Source: SIG440 sp045645805 (GTDB taxonomy: Bacteria > Bacillota > Clostridia > Monoglobales > Monoglobaceae). From it: a DNA stretch of 11,635 nt. Under the pieces are notes generated by a model. The model was not told the origin of the DNA and ran no database searches. It saw only the letters and a list, made by a program, of their open reading frames with translations. Numbering within the stretch: position 1 is the stretch's first letter; each line of letters begins with the position of its first letter. The stretch is taken from contig JAZRJL010000078.1 of the NCBI GenBank assembly GCA_045645805.1, positions 1 through 11,635 on the forward strand. The letters are read 5' to 3'. A program made the position numbers and the translations under genes. Positions 6,033 to 11,635 of the stretch are shown one piece after another.

Positions 6033-7433
6033 ATGCTGTTTTCAAGTATTCCGTTTTTGTATTATTTCTTACCAATTGTGCTTATTGTATATGCATTAAG
6101 TCCCAAAATACTTAAAAATCCTGTACTTTTGCTTTCCAGCCTTGTGTTTTATGCCTGGGGCGAGCCAAAGTATGTGTTTTTAATGATTGCAACAGTAGCA
6201 GTTGCCTATATAACGGGTATTCTTATAGATAAATTCCGGGGCAGGGTACTTTCAAAGGTGTTTGTTGGTGTTTCGGTTTTGTCAAGCCTTGCGGCACTTG
6301 GTTTTTTTAAGTATGCGGATTTTTTTGTCGAAAACTTCAACCGCCTGACGGGGCTTTCGGTGCCGCTTCTTAAAATTGCACTTCCTATTGGTATAAGTTT
6401 TTACACCTTTCAGACCTTAAGCTATACAATTGACGTATATCGTGGAACGGTAAGGGTTCAAAAAAACCCTATTTCGCTTGCAACATATGTGGCACTTTTC
6501 CCACAGCTAATTGCAGGACCTATTGTAAGATATTCGGATATTGAAGCTCAGCTCAGCTACCGTACACACAGTTTTGAAAAGACCGCTTTGGGTATACGCA
6601 GATTTTTAATCGGGTTTGGCAAAAAGATAATTTTTGCTAATACTCTTGGTGAACTTTGTGATGCGTTTATGGTATCTTCGGACAAGTCGGTTGCGTTTTT
6701 CTGGCTGTTTGCCATGTGCTATATGCTGCAGATTTATTTTGACTTTTCGGGTTACAGCGATATGGCAATCGGTCTTGGTAAAATCCTTGGCTTTGACTTT
6801 CTCGAAAACTTTAATTACCCATTTATTTCGTCAAGTATTTCAGAGTTCTGGCGCAGATGGCATATGTCCCTTGGGTCGTGGTTTCGTGATTATGTATACA
6901 TTCCCCTTGGCGGAAACCGTGTAAAAAGGCCAAGACTGTTATTAAATATTTTTGTTGTTTGGTTTTTGACCGGCTTCTGGCACGGTGCTGAATGGAACTT
7001 TGTTGTGTGGGGACTTTATTTTGGAGTACTTCTTACAGTTGAAAAGTTCTTTTTCCTTGACGGTCTTAAAAAGCACAAGGCAGTCGGACATATATACACA
7101 TTATTTTTTGTTGCCGTAAGCTTTGTAATTTTCAGTGCTGACGGACTAAGACAGGCAATTTCATTTGTTGGTGGTTTGTTTGGTGCAGGTGGTATACCTG
7201 CGGTGTCAAAGGAGTTTTTGTATTATTTACAAAGTTATGGGATAATAATTGCTGTTGCTGCTGTTTCGGCAACACCGTTACCAAAGAAATTGTATAACCG
7301 GCTGTGTGAAAAAGCTGCTTTTGAAAGAGCATTTAATGTGCTTGAAATACTGTTTCTACTGTTTTTGATGCTGGTTTCAACGTCATATCTGGCAGATGGT
7401 TCGTTTAATCCGTTTTTATATTTCAGATTTTAG
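6033..7433 (+). CDS. MBOAT family O-acyltransferase (AlgI/DltB-like)
   Basis: This 466-residue polytopic membrane protein has the start typical of AlgI-type MBOATs (LFSSIPFLYYFLP, then FYAWGEPKY). The family core follows: PIGISFYTFQTLSYTIDVYRG, the LFPQLIAGPIVR segment, YFDFSGYSDMAIGLGKILG, and FWRRWHMSLGSWFRDYVYIPLGG with H277. The invariant histidine H317 lies in LTGFWHGAEWNF, and hydrophobic helices continue to the C-terminus. MBOAT enzymes take an acyl group, usually acetyl, from a cytoplasmic donor and pass it across the membrane, here probably to the DHHW protein encoded 12 bases downstream. Alginate, teichoic acid and peptidoglycan O-acylation systems work this way; the polymer modified here is unknown. 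AAGGAG at 6018-6023 precedes the ATG by nine bases. Length and motifs are complete. Confidence 0.94.
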   Translation: MLFSSIPFLYYFLPIVLIVYALSPKILKNPVLLLSSLVFYAWGEPKYVFLMIATVAVAYITGILIDKFRGRVLSKVFVGVSVLSSLAALGFFKYADFFVENFNRLTGLSVPLLKIALPIGISFYTFQTLSYTIDVYRGTVRVQKNPISLATYVALFPQLIAGPIVRYSDIEAQLSYRTHSFEKTALGIRRFLIGFGKKIIFANTLGELCDAFMVSSDKSVAFFWLFAMCYMLQIYFDFSGYSDMAIGLGKILGFDFLENFNYPFISSSISEFWRRWHMSLGSWFRDYVYIPLGGNRVKRPRLLLNIFVVWFLTGFWHGAEWNFVVWGLYFGVLLTVEKFFFLDGLKKHKAVGHIYTLFFVAVSFVIFSADGLRQAISFVGGLFGAGGIPAVSKEFLYYLQSYGIIIAVAAVSATPLPKKLYNRLCEKAAFERAFNVLEILFLLFLMLVSTSYLADGSFNPFLYFRF

Positions 7434-7445
7434 AGGAGGGGCAAA

Positions 7446-8552
7446 ATGAATAATAACATTAAAAATATTATATTAACCATATTTTTTGCATTAGTTCTGC
7501 TTGCGTCTTCTTTGATGTGTTGGGGCAAGCCAGAAACCGAATTTTCGGAAAGTGAACGAAGACTTTTGGCAAAAAGACCTGAATTATCCGCTGAAACTGT
7601 GTTTTCAGGCGAATTTATGAAGAACTTTGAAACATATACTGTTGACCAGTTTCCCCTTCGTGATAAATTCAGAGGTGTAAAAGCTCTTTTTGCAACGAGA
7701 ATCTTAGGTAAAAAGGACAACAACAAAATATTTCTTGCAGACGGGCATCTTTCAAAGATAGAGTATCCCGTAAATCCTGAAATGACCGACTATGCAGTTG
7801 AAAGACTCAATTTTTTGTATAATACCTACTTAAAGGACAGGGACACAAAAATTTATCTTTCAATCGTGCCGGATAAGAATTATTATATTGCCCCTAAAAA
7901 TGGGTATCTTGCAATTGATTATGATAAATTTATAGATGATTTTAAGGCAAAGCTTCCTTATATGAAGTATATTGATTTAAGACCGTATCTGACAGCAGAT
8001 GATTATTACCGGACAGACTCACACTGGAAGCAGGAGAATTTAAAAGACGTTGCTGCTTTTCTTGCAAAGGAGATGGGCACAGCAGCAGAGGCAGAGTATA
8101 CCGAAAATATTCTTGATAATCCATTCAGGGGTGTTTATCTTGGACAATCTGCACTTAATATCAAGCCCGATACAATAAGATATCTGACCAATGATGTTCT
8201 TGAAAAATGTATTGTGACGTATTATGATACGGGAATGCCGAAACAGGGTCAGCTTTACAATATGGACAAGGCATTTGGCAAAGACCCTTACGAGATGTTT
8301 CTTTCGGGAACTACACCGCTTGTTACGATTGAAAACTCCGCGACAAACAGTGAAAGGGAGCTGATTATTTTCAGAGATTCCTATGCAAGTAGCATTGCAC
8401 CGCTTCTGGCAGAGGGTTACAAAAAAATAACTCTTGTTGATATAAGATACATCCAAAGTAATTTTTTAGGCAGTTTTATAGAATTTGACGGGCAGGATGT
8501 ATTGTTTATGTATAGCACAACCCTGCTTAACAACAGTATGGCAATGCGGTAA
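7446..8552 (+). CDS. DHHW family protein, AlgJ/AlgX-like SGNH-type acetyltransferase partner
   Basis: The 368-residue product has an N-terminal membrane anchor or uncleaved signal (residues 7-26) followed by an extracytoplasmic domain. Early motifs typical of the family are SESERRLLAKRPELS and the F-x-x-x-D-Q-F-P-L-R-D segment. The catalytic Asp-x-His motif is D191-S-H193-W (a DSHW variant of the DHHW name-giving motif), and a probable nucleophile S312 lies in FRDSYASS, so the Ser-His-Asp set seen in AlgJ and AlgX appears complete. These proteins accept acetyl from an MBOAT partner and place it on a polysaccharide outside the membrane. The gene follows the MBOAT stop by 12 bases with AGGAGGGG at its start, so the pair forms a translationally coupled unit. 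The polymer substrate is not shown by the sequence. Confidence 0.9.
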   Translation: MNNNIKNIILTIFFALVLLASSLMCWGKPETEFSESERRLLAKRPELSAETVFSGEFMKNFETYTVDQFPLRDKFRGVKALFATRILGKKDNNKIFLADGHLSKIEYPVNPEMTDYAVERLNFLYNTYLKDRDTKIYLSIVPDKNYYIAPKNGYLAIDYDKFIDDFKAKLPYMKYIDLRPYLTADDYYRTDSHWKQENLKDVAAFLAKEMGTAAEAEYTENILDNPFRGVYLGQSALNIKPDTIRYLTNDVLEKCIVTYYDTGMPKQGQLYNMDKAFGKDPYEMFLSGTTPLVTIENSATNSERELIIFRDSYASSIAPLLAEGYKKITLVDIRYIQSNFLGSFIEFDGQDVLFMYSTTLLNNSMAMR

Positions 8553-8553
8553 A

Positions 8554-8574
8554 TTGCGATAGCTTATGTTGCAA
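8554..8574 (+). terminator. Weak hairpin just after the DHHW gene
   Basis: TTGCGATA at 8554-8561 can pair with TGTTGCAA at 8567-8574 (six Watson-Crick and two G-U pairs, five-base loop) two bases after the stop codon. It is followed by an A-rich rather than T-rich run, so it is a poor intrinsic terminator. No better candidate is visible before the rpsU promoter at 8608. Confidence 0.25.
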
Positions 8575-8607
8575 AAAAATAAAAATTAAAAAGAATGAAA
8601 ATTATGC

Positions 8608-8636
8608 TTGACATAAAGTACAAAAATAGTTATAAT
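8608..8636 (+). promoter_or_regulatory. Perfect-consensus sigma-A promoter for rpsU
   Basis: TTGACA at 8608-8613 and TATAAT at 8631-8636 are separated by exactly 17 bases, a full match to the housekeeping consensus. Transcription should begin near 8643 and give a leader of about 75 bases before the bS21 start codon. Such strength fits a ribosomal protein gene. Confidence 0.93.
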
Positions 8637-8685
8637 GGTAGGGTAGAATTTTTTGTAATTTGTTTGACTAAAGACAATCCACATT

Positions 8686-8702
8686 TCCAATTTATTATTG
8701 GA
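8686..8702 (+). promoter_or_regulatory. Hairpin overlapping the rpsU Shine-Dalgarno
   Basis: TCCAAT at 8686-8691 pairs perfectly with ATTGGA at 8697-8702 around a five-base loop; two further U-G pairs (8684-8685 with 8703-8704) can extend it over the first GGAGG of the ribosome binding site. The purine-rich region 8700-8710 (GGAGGGAGGGA) contains a second GGAGG-like stretch that would stay open. It could tune bS21 translation, but the stem is short and A-U rich. Confidence 0.4.
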
Positions 8703-8718
8703 GGGAGGGAAATCAATA

Positions 8719-8895
8719 ATGGCTGAAATCAGAGTTAAAGAAAATGAATCATTGGACAGTGCTCTCCGTCGCTTTAAGCGTTCATGCGCAAAGGCAGGCG
8801 TTATTTCAGAAGTCAGAAAAAGGGAACATTATGAGAAACCCAGCGTAAGACGTAAGAAGAAATCAGAGGCTGCGAGAAAACGCAAGTTCAGATAA
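8719..8895 (+). CDS. rpsU: 30S ribosomal protein bS21
   Basis: The 58-residue, very basic protein is full-length bS21: MAEIRVKENESLDSALRRFKRS, a conserved cysteine-containing CAKAG segment, the EVRKREHYEKPS block, and a Lys/Arg-rich tail ending RKRKFR. It binds the small subunit platform near the 3' end of 16S rRNA and helps initiation. The ATG at 8719 is the start: the frame stays open upstream to a TTG at 8698, but those codons (GGAGGGAGGGA) are the Shine-Dalgarno itself. It is preceded by a perfect promoter and followed by a strong hairpin, and yqeY comes next, as in Bacillus and many other Firmicutes. Confidence 0.98.
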   Translation: MAEIRVKENESLDSALRRFKRSCAKAGVISEVRKREHYEKPSVRRKKKSEAARKRKFR

Positions 8896-8911
8896 AATTT
8901 ATTGATTATTA

Positions 8912-8940
8912 AAAGCCGCCGTCCTTATGACGGCGGCTTT
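8912..8940 (+). terminator. Hairpin terminator after rpsU
   Basis: AAAGCCGCCGTC at 8912-8923 and GACGGCGGCTTT at 8929-8940 form a perfect 12-bp stem with nine G-C-rich pairs and a five-base CTTAT loop. The T run is mostly inside the stem and is followed by AAAATTTGTTTT, so release may be incomplete, allowing some transcription into yqeY, 38 bases on. An ATG within this loop region (8927) is not a gene start. Confidence 0.88.
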
Positions 8941-8977
8941 AAAATTTGTTTTACAAAAGGAAAAGGAGAACTTTTAC

Positions 8978-9421
8978 ATGTCACTTAAGGAAAAACTTAT
9001 GGATGATTTAAAGGCTGCAATGAAGGATAAGGATGTTATCAGAAAGAACACTGTTCAGATGGTGCGTTCATCTGTTCTTCAATATGAGAAGGACAACCTT
9101 TGCGAGCTTGATGATGAGGGTGTTCTTGATATAATTGCAAGAGAACTTAAAAAACGTCGTGACGTTTTGCCCGAGTATGAAAAAAGCGGCAGAGAGGATT
9201 TGATTGCCGATATGAACCGCGAGATTGAAACACTTCTCACATATCTTCCCAAGCAGCTTACCAAAGAAGAGCTTGAGGTTATTGTTGCAGATGCCATTAA
9301 AGAGGTTGGTGCAACATCAATGAAGGATATGGGCAGGATTATGGCAGCGGTAATGCCCAAAACAAAAGGCAGGGCAGACGGAAAAATGATAAATGCCATA
9401 GTTAAGGAAAAGTTAAGCTAA
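8978..9421 (+). CDS. yqeY: YqeY-like protein, GatB/YqeY domain
   Basis: This 147-residue helical protein has the full length and pattern of YqeY: MSLKEKLMDDLKAAMKDKD, an invariant-looking R-x-x-x-V-Q-M-V-R stretch, the RELKKRRDVLPEYEKSGREDL segment split between two helices, TYLPKQLTKEEL, and a GRADGKMINAIVKEKL tail. YqeY resembles the C-terminal tRNA-interacting domain of GatB of the Asp/Glu-tRNA amidotransferase and is thought to act on tRNA, but its exact role is not established. The start at 8978 is chosen because AAGGAG (8963-8968) lies nine bases upstream. The open frame extends back to 8927, but that part runs through the rpsU terminator. No clear promoter is seen in the gap after rpsU. 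Confidence 0.95.
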   Translation: MSLKEKLMDDLKAAMKDKDVIRKNTVQMVRSSVLQYEKDNLCELDDEGVLDIIARELKKRRDVLPEYEKSGREDLIADMNREIETLLTYLPKQLTKEELEVIVADAIKEVGATSMKDMGRIMAAVMPKTKGRADGKMINAIVKEKLS

Positions 9422-9438
9422 AAAGCGGGGAAAGATAA

Positions 9439-9930
9439 ATGAGCAGTATTTTTTTGCCGGATATATTTTCAGAAACTGTTTTTGATATTGACATAAATCA
9501 GCTTAAAAACGAGGGCGTAAAAGCATTTGTCTTTGACATTGACAACACCCTTGCGACCTATGCAATGCCTGTTGCTGACGAAAAAACCCATCTGTGGCTG
9601 AACGATTTGAAAGAACAGGGCTTTGGAGTTTTTATTGTTTCAAACAACGACCGTGAGCGTGTACGGATTTTCTCGGAAGCGGCACAGGTGGGTTATTACG
9701 GAAAAGCACTTAAACCGCTTAGTATATTTTTAAGAAAGGCTTGCCGAAAAATGGGTGTTAAACCGTGTGAAACTGCTCTTGTAGGCGACCAGCTTTTTAC
9801 TGATATATGGGGTGGTAATCTTCTTGGAATGAAGACTGTTCTTGTGAAACCGATTTCCGAGATTGAAGACGGATTTGTAAAATTTAAGCGTCGGTTTGAA
9901 AGACGTATTCTTGCAAAAATGAAGAAATAG
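9439..9930 (+). CDS. yqeG: YqeG family HAD IIIA-type phosphatase
   Basis: The 163-residue protein is a compact haloacid dehalogenase phosphatase without a large cap domain. The four catalytic motifs are present: FDIDNTL with nucleophile D33 and general acid D35, the SNND motif II region at about 70, the lysine of KALKP (K92), and GDQLFTD with D117 and D122 binding magnesium. The IWGGNLLGMKTVLVKP sequence after motif IV is characteristic of YqeG. The physiological substrate is not known with certainty; in Bacillus yqeG sits in a ribosome-assembly-related neighbourhood with yqeH. It follows yqeY by 17 bases behind a modest GGGGAAAG site, and its TAG directly adjoins the ribosome binding site of the next gene. 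C-terminal residues are strongly basic (FKRRFERRILAKMKK), which could suit RNA or ribosome contact. Confidence 0.95.
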   Translation: MSSIFLPDIFSETVFDIDINQLKNEGVKAFVFDIDNTLATYAMPVADEKTHLWLNDLKEQGFGVFIVSNNDRERVRIFSEAAQVGYYGKALKPLSIFLRKACRKMGVKPCETALVGDQLFTDIWGGNLLGMKTVLVKPISEIEDGFVKFKRRFERRILAKMKK

Positions 9931-9939
9931 GTGAGGAAA

Positions 9940-10806
9940 ATGAGTGCAATCTTAGGCCCGGCAGGTAACTGCGAGGCGTTTTATGACAGCGGACACAAGT
10001 CCTCTCTTGATGCACCAGGTTGGATTGCAAAAATGGGACTTGGTGCGTATGAATACCAGTGTGGCAAAGGTGTTAAGCTCTCGGTGGATGCTGCAAAAAA
10101 GCTTGGAAAAGCTGCTGCAGAAAATAATGTTTTGCTGTCTGTTCACGCACCATATTATATTAGTCTGTCGTCTGCTGAAAGTGAGAAACGTGATAAAAGC
10201 ATTGATTATATTCTGCAAACTCTTACTGTGGCAAAGGCGATGGGGGCAAAGCGGATTGTTGTTCATTCGGGCACGGCAGGGGATTTGACACGCCGTCAGG
10301 CAATGGAGCTTGCAAAGGATACCCTTGTACGAAGCCTTTATGCGGCAAAGTCAGCAGGCTTTGGTGATATTTTGATTTGTCCCGAGACAATGGGCAAGGT
10401 AAAACAGCTTGGCACTGTTGAGGAGGTTATGGAACTTTGCAGCCTTGACGAAAGACTTGTTCCCACTATTGATTTTGGACACGTTAATTCTATGTCCCTT
10501 GGTGGTCTTAAAACAATGTCTGACTTTGAAAATGTGTTTAATATACTTGAGAAAAAACTTGGCGGCTGGCGTGCGGCAAACTTCCATTCCCATTACAGCC
10601 GTATAGAATACACAAATGCAGGAGAAAAAAAGCATCACAGATTTGATGAAACTGAGTACGAGCCTGAGTTTGAACCAATTGCCGAAATAATTGCAAAACG
10701 CGGACTTTCGCCGATTATCATTTGCGAATCCCGCGGTACACAGACTCGTGATGCGGCAGAAATGCAAAAAATCTGCAGGAGGTTTGAAGATGTATACAAA
10801 GCTTAA
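9940..10806 (+). CDS. Endonuclease IV-like TIM-barrel metalloprotein (AP endonuclease family 2)
   Basis: The 288-residue protein has the xylose-isomerase-like TIM barrel of endonuclease IV, which cuts DNA 5' to abasic sites using three zinc ions. Most metal ligands can be aligned by eye: H69 (VHAPYY), H109 (VVHSG), E149 (CPETMG), D178 and H181 (DFGH), H216 (NFHSH) and E263 (ICESRG). The usual Asp-x-His pair near 229-231 is replaced by KHHRF (H232, H233), so one zinc site may be altered and the substrate could differ from abasic DNA. The ATG at 9940 is preferred over a GTG at 9931, because AGGTGAGG spanning that GTG is the ribosome binding site. The gene begins nine bases after yqeG stops and its end overlaps the peptidase start, so it is embedded in the operon. 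Confidence 0.85.
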   Translation: MSAILGPAGNCEAFYDSGHKSSLDAPGWIAKMGLGAYEYQCGKGVKLSVDAAKKLGKAAAENNVLLSVHAPYYISLSSAESEKRDKSIDYILQTLTVAKAMGAKRIVVHSGTAGDLTRRQAMELAKDTLVRSLYAAKSAGFGDILICPETMGKVKQLGTVEEVMELCSLDERLVPTIDFGHVNSMSLGGLKTMSDFENVFNILEKKLGGWRAANFHSHYSRIEYTNAGEKKHHRFDETEYEPEFEPIAEIIAKRGLSPIIICESRGTQTRDAAEMQKICRRFEDVYKA

Positions 10807-11635
10807 TCAGCTTTTAAACGAATACGATGGAATTATCTTAAGCTCGCCCCATAATATGCGTTATTTCAGCGGATTTTCGGGTGGTGAGGGTGCAGTCTGG
10901 ATTTCAAAGCGGCAACGGATTGTTTTTACAGATTCGCGGTATACCGAGCAGGCTCAAAGTGAAGCAAAAATTTTTGAAGTAAGGGAAACAAATGATTATT
11001 TTGCATCTCTTTGCGATGCTTTGAAAACGGAGAAGCCTAAATCGGTTGCTTTTGAAGATGATAACCTTACTGCATCAATATATCTCAGACTTTGTGATAT
11101 GCTTGAAGGAGTGAACCTTGAAAAAGCCTCGGCAAGGCTGAATCGTTTGAGAATGGTCAAAACCGAGGACGAGCTTAAAAAAATGGCAAGGGCTGAGAGT
11201 ATAGCTTGCCGTGCTTTTGAACGGATACTGGACTTTATAAAGCCGGGTATTTCCGAAAAGACGGTTGCCTCTGAAATTGAGTATTATATCAGGTGCGAGG
11301 GTGGCGACGGGGCAGCATTTCAGACCATTGCGATTTCGGGGGCAAGATGCAGTTTGCCACATGGTGTGCCCACAGACAAGGTTATTGAAAAAGGTGATTT
11401 TGTTACAATGGACTTTGGTGCATCGGTTGATGGTTATTGCTCGGATATGACCCGTACTGTTGTTGTGGGCAAGGCAAACGAAAAGCAGAGGGACATCTAT
11501 TATACAGTAAAGAAAGCACAGCAGATGGGTCTTGATTTTATCCGTGCAGGCGTTTTGGGCAAGGACGCTGATAATGTGGCAAGGATGGTTATTGAAGAGG
11601 CAGGCTACGGTCAGTATTTCAGACATTCTCTTGGT
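10790..11635 (+). CDS. pepP: Xaa-Pro aminopeptidase, M24 family (3' truncated by window end)
   Basis: The frame is open from the ATG at 10790 to the last base, 282 codons, and overlaps the end of the previous gene by 17 bases; AGGAGG at 10777-10782 is seven bases upstream. The N-terminal part is a creatinase-like domain (about 1-130, SPHNMRYFSGFSGGEGA, then FTDSRYTEQA). The pita-bread metallopeptidase domain follows from about 135, with H191 in LPHGVP, metal-binding D208 (MDFGA) and D219 (YCSDMTRT), and H279 in the RHSLG motif at the window edge. The two glutamate ligands expected further on are outside. Such enzymes remove N-terminal residues before proline in the cytoplasm and use two metal ions, often manganese or cobalt. 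In many Firmicutes efp lies next downstream, which would be worth looking for. Confidence 0.94.
   Translation, partial: MYTKLNQLLNEYDGIILSSPHNMRYFSGFSGGEGAVWISKRQRIVFTDSRYTEQAQSEAKIFEVRETNDYFASLCDALKTEKPKSVAFEDDNLTASIYLRLCDMLEGVNLEKASARLNRLRMVKTEDELKKMARAESIACRAFERILDFIKPGISEKTVASEIEYYIRCEGGDGAAFQTIAISGARCSLPHGVPTDKVIEKGDFVTMDFGASVDGYCSDMTRTVVVGKANEKQRDIYYTVKKAQQMGLDFIRAGVLGKDADNVARMVIEEAGYGQYFRHSLG

Noticed and set aside
8698..8718. N-terminal extension of bS21 from a TTG codon
   Set aside because: These codons are the GGAGGGAGGGA ribosome binding site; bS21 proteins start at MAEIRVKE, matching the ATG at 8719.
8903..8931. TTGATT-17-TATGAC as a yqeY promoter
   Set aside because: Weak hexamers, and the -10 box falls inside the rpsU terminator stem-loop, so it is more likely coincidental.
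8927..8977. N-terminal extension of YqeY from an ATG at 8927
   Set aside because: The ATG lies in the loop of the rpsU terminator, and a good AAGGAG precedes the ATG at 8978, where family similarity begins.
11075..11626. Long minus-strand open frame of 183 codons
   Set aside because: It is antisense to the M24 peptidase, whose plus-strand frame is uninterrupted to the window edge and carries clear family motifs; the minus frame is Cys/His-rich shadow sequence with no recognisable domain.

Overview
The window is ordinary low-GC bacterial chromosome, most likely from an anaerobic Clostridia/Eubacteriales member (Oscillospiraceae- or Lachnospiraceae-like). The evidence is strong GGAGG-type ribosome binding sites, consensus sigma-A promoters, Firmicute-type gene content (a RelQ-like alarmone synthetase, YqeY, YqeG, an MBOAT plus DHHW pair, an aluminium-resistance-type PLP enzyme), short intergenic gaps and no mobile DNA. 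The species cannot be named from sequence alone. No CRISPR array, tRNA, rRNA, insertion sequence or phage gene was seen, and no gene-free stretch exceeds 180 bases.

Layout. Bases 1-88 are the 3' end of a gene resembling trpB, followed by a hairpin terminator shared with a convergent operon. On the minus strand, 147-2393 holds a two-gene operon: a PLP-dependent methionine gamma-lyase-family (YnbB / aluminium resistance) enzyme and then an EamA/DMT transporter, driven by a good promoter at 2430-2458. Diverging from it on the plus strand is LOG-family phosphoribohydrolase - proA - RelQ-type (p)ppGpp synthetase (2574-5111), tightly spaced, with no proB in view.

Next is a surface-modification block (5192-8552). 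It comprises a secreted lipoprotein with a K-P-E-x repeat stalk and an unrecognised C-terminal domain, a GC-rich terminator-like structure with competing folds, an MBOAT O-acyltransferase and a DHHW/AlgJ-like SGNH-type protein. Together these look like an O-acetylation system for an extracellular or cell-wall polysaccharide. The sequence does not show the substrate.

The right part (8608-11635) begins with a perfect-consensus promoter driving rpsU (bS21) and a perfect 12-bp hairpin terminator. It continues as a compact run: yqeY - yqeG (HAD phosphatase) - endonuclease IV-like TIM barrel - M24 Xaa-Pro aminopeptidase, the last cut by the window end. The tight spacing (17-bp gap, then a start 9 bases after the stop, then a 17-nt overlap) suggests one transcript, possibly fed by read-through from rpsU.

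The most notable items are the lipoprotein/MBOAT/DHHW block with its internal hairpin and a hairpin covering part of the rpsU Shine-Dalgarno sequence. I see no clearly novel defence or mobile system.
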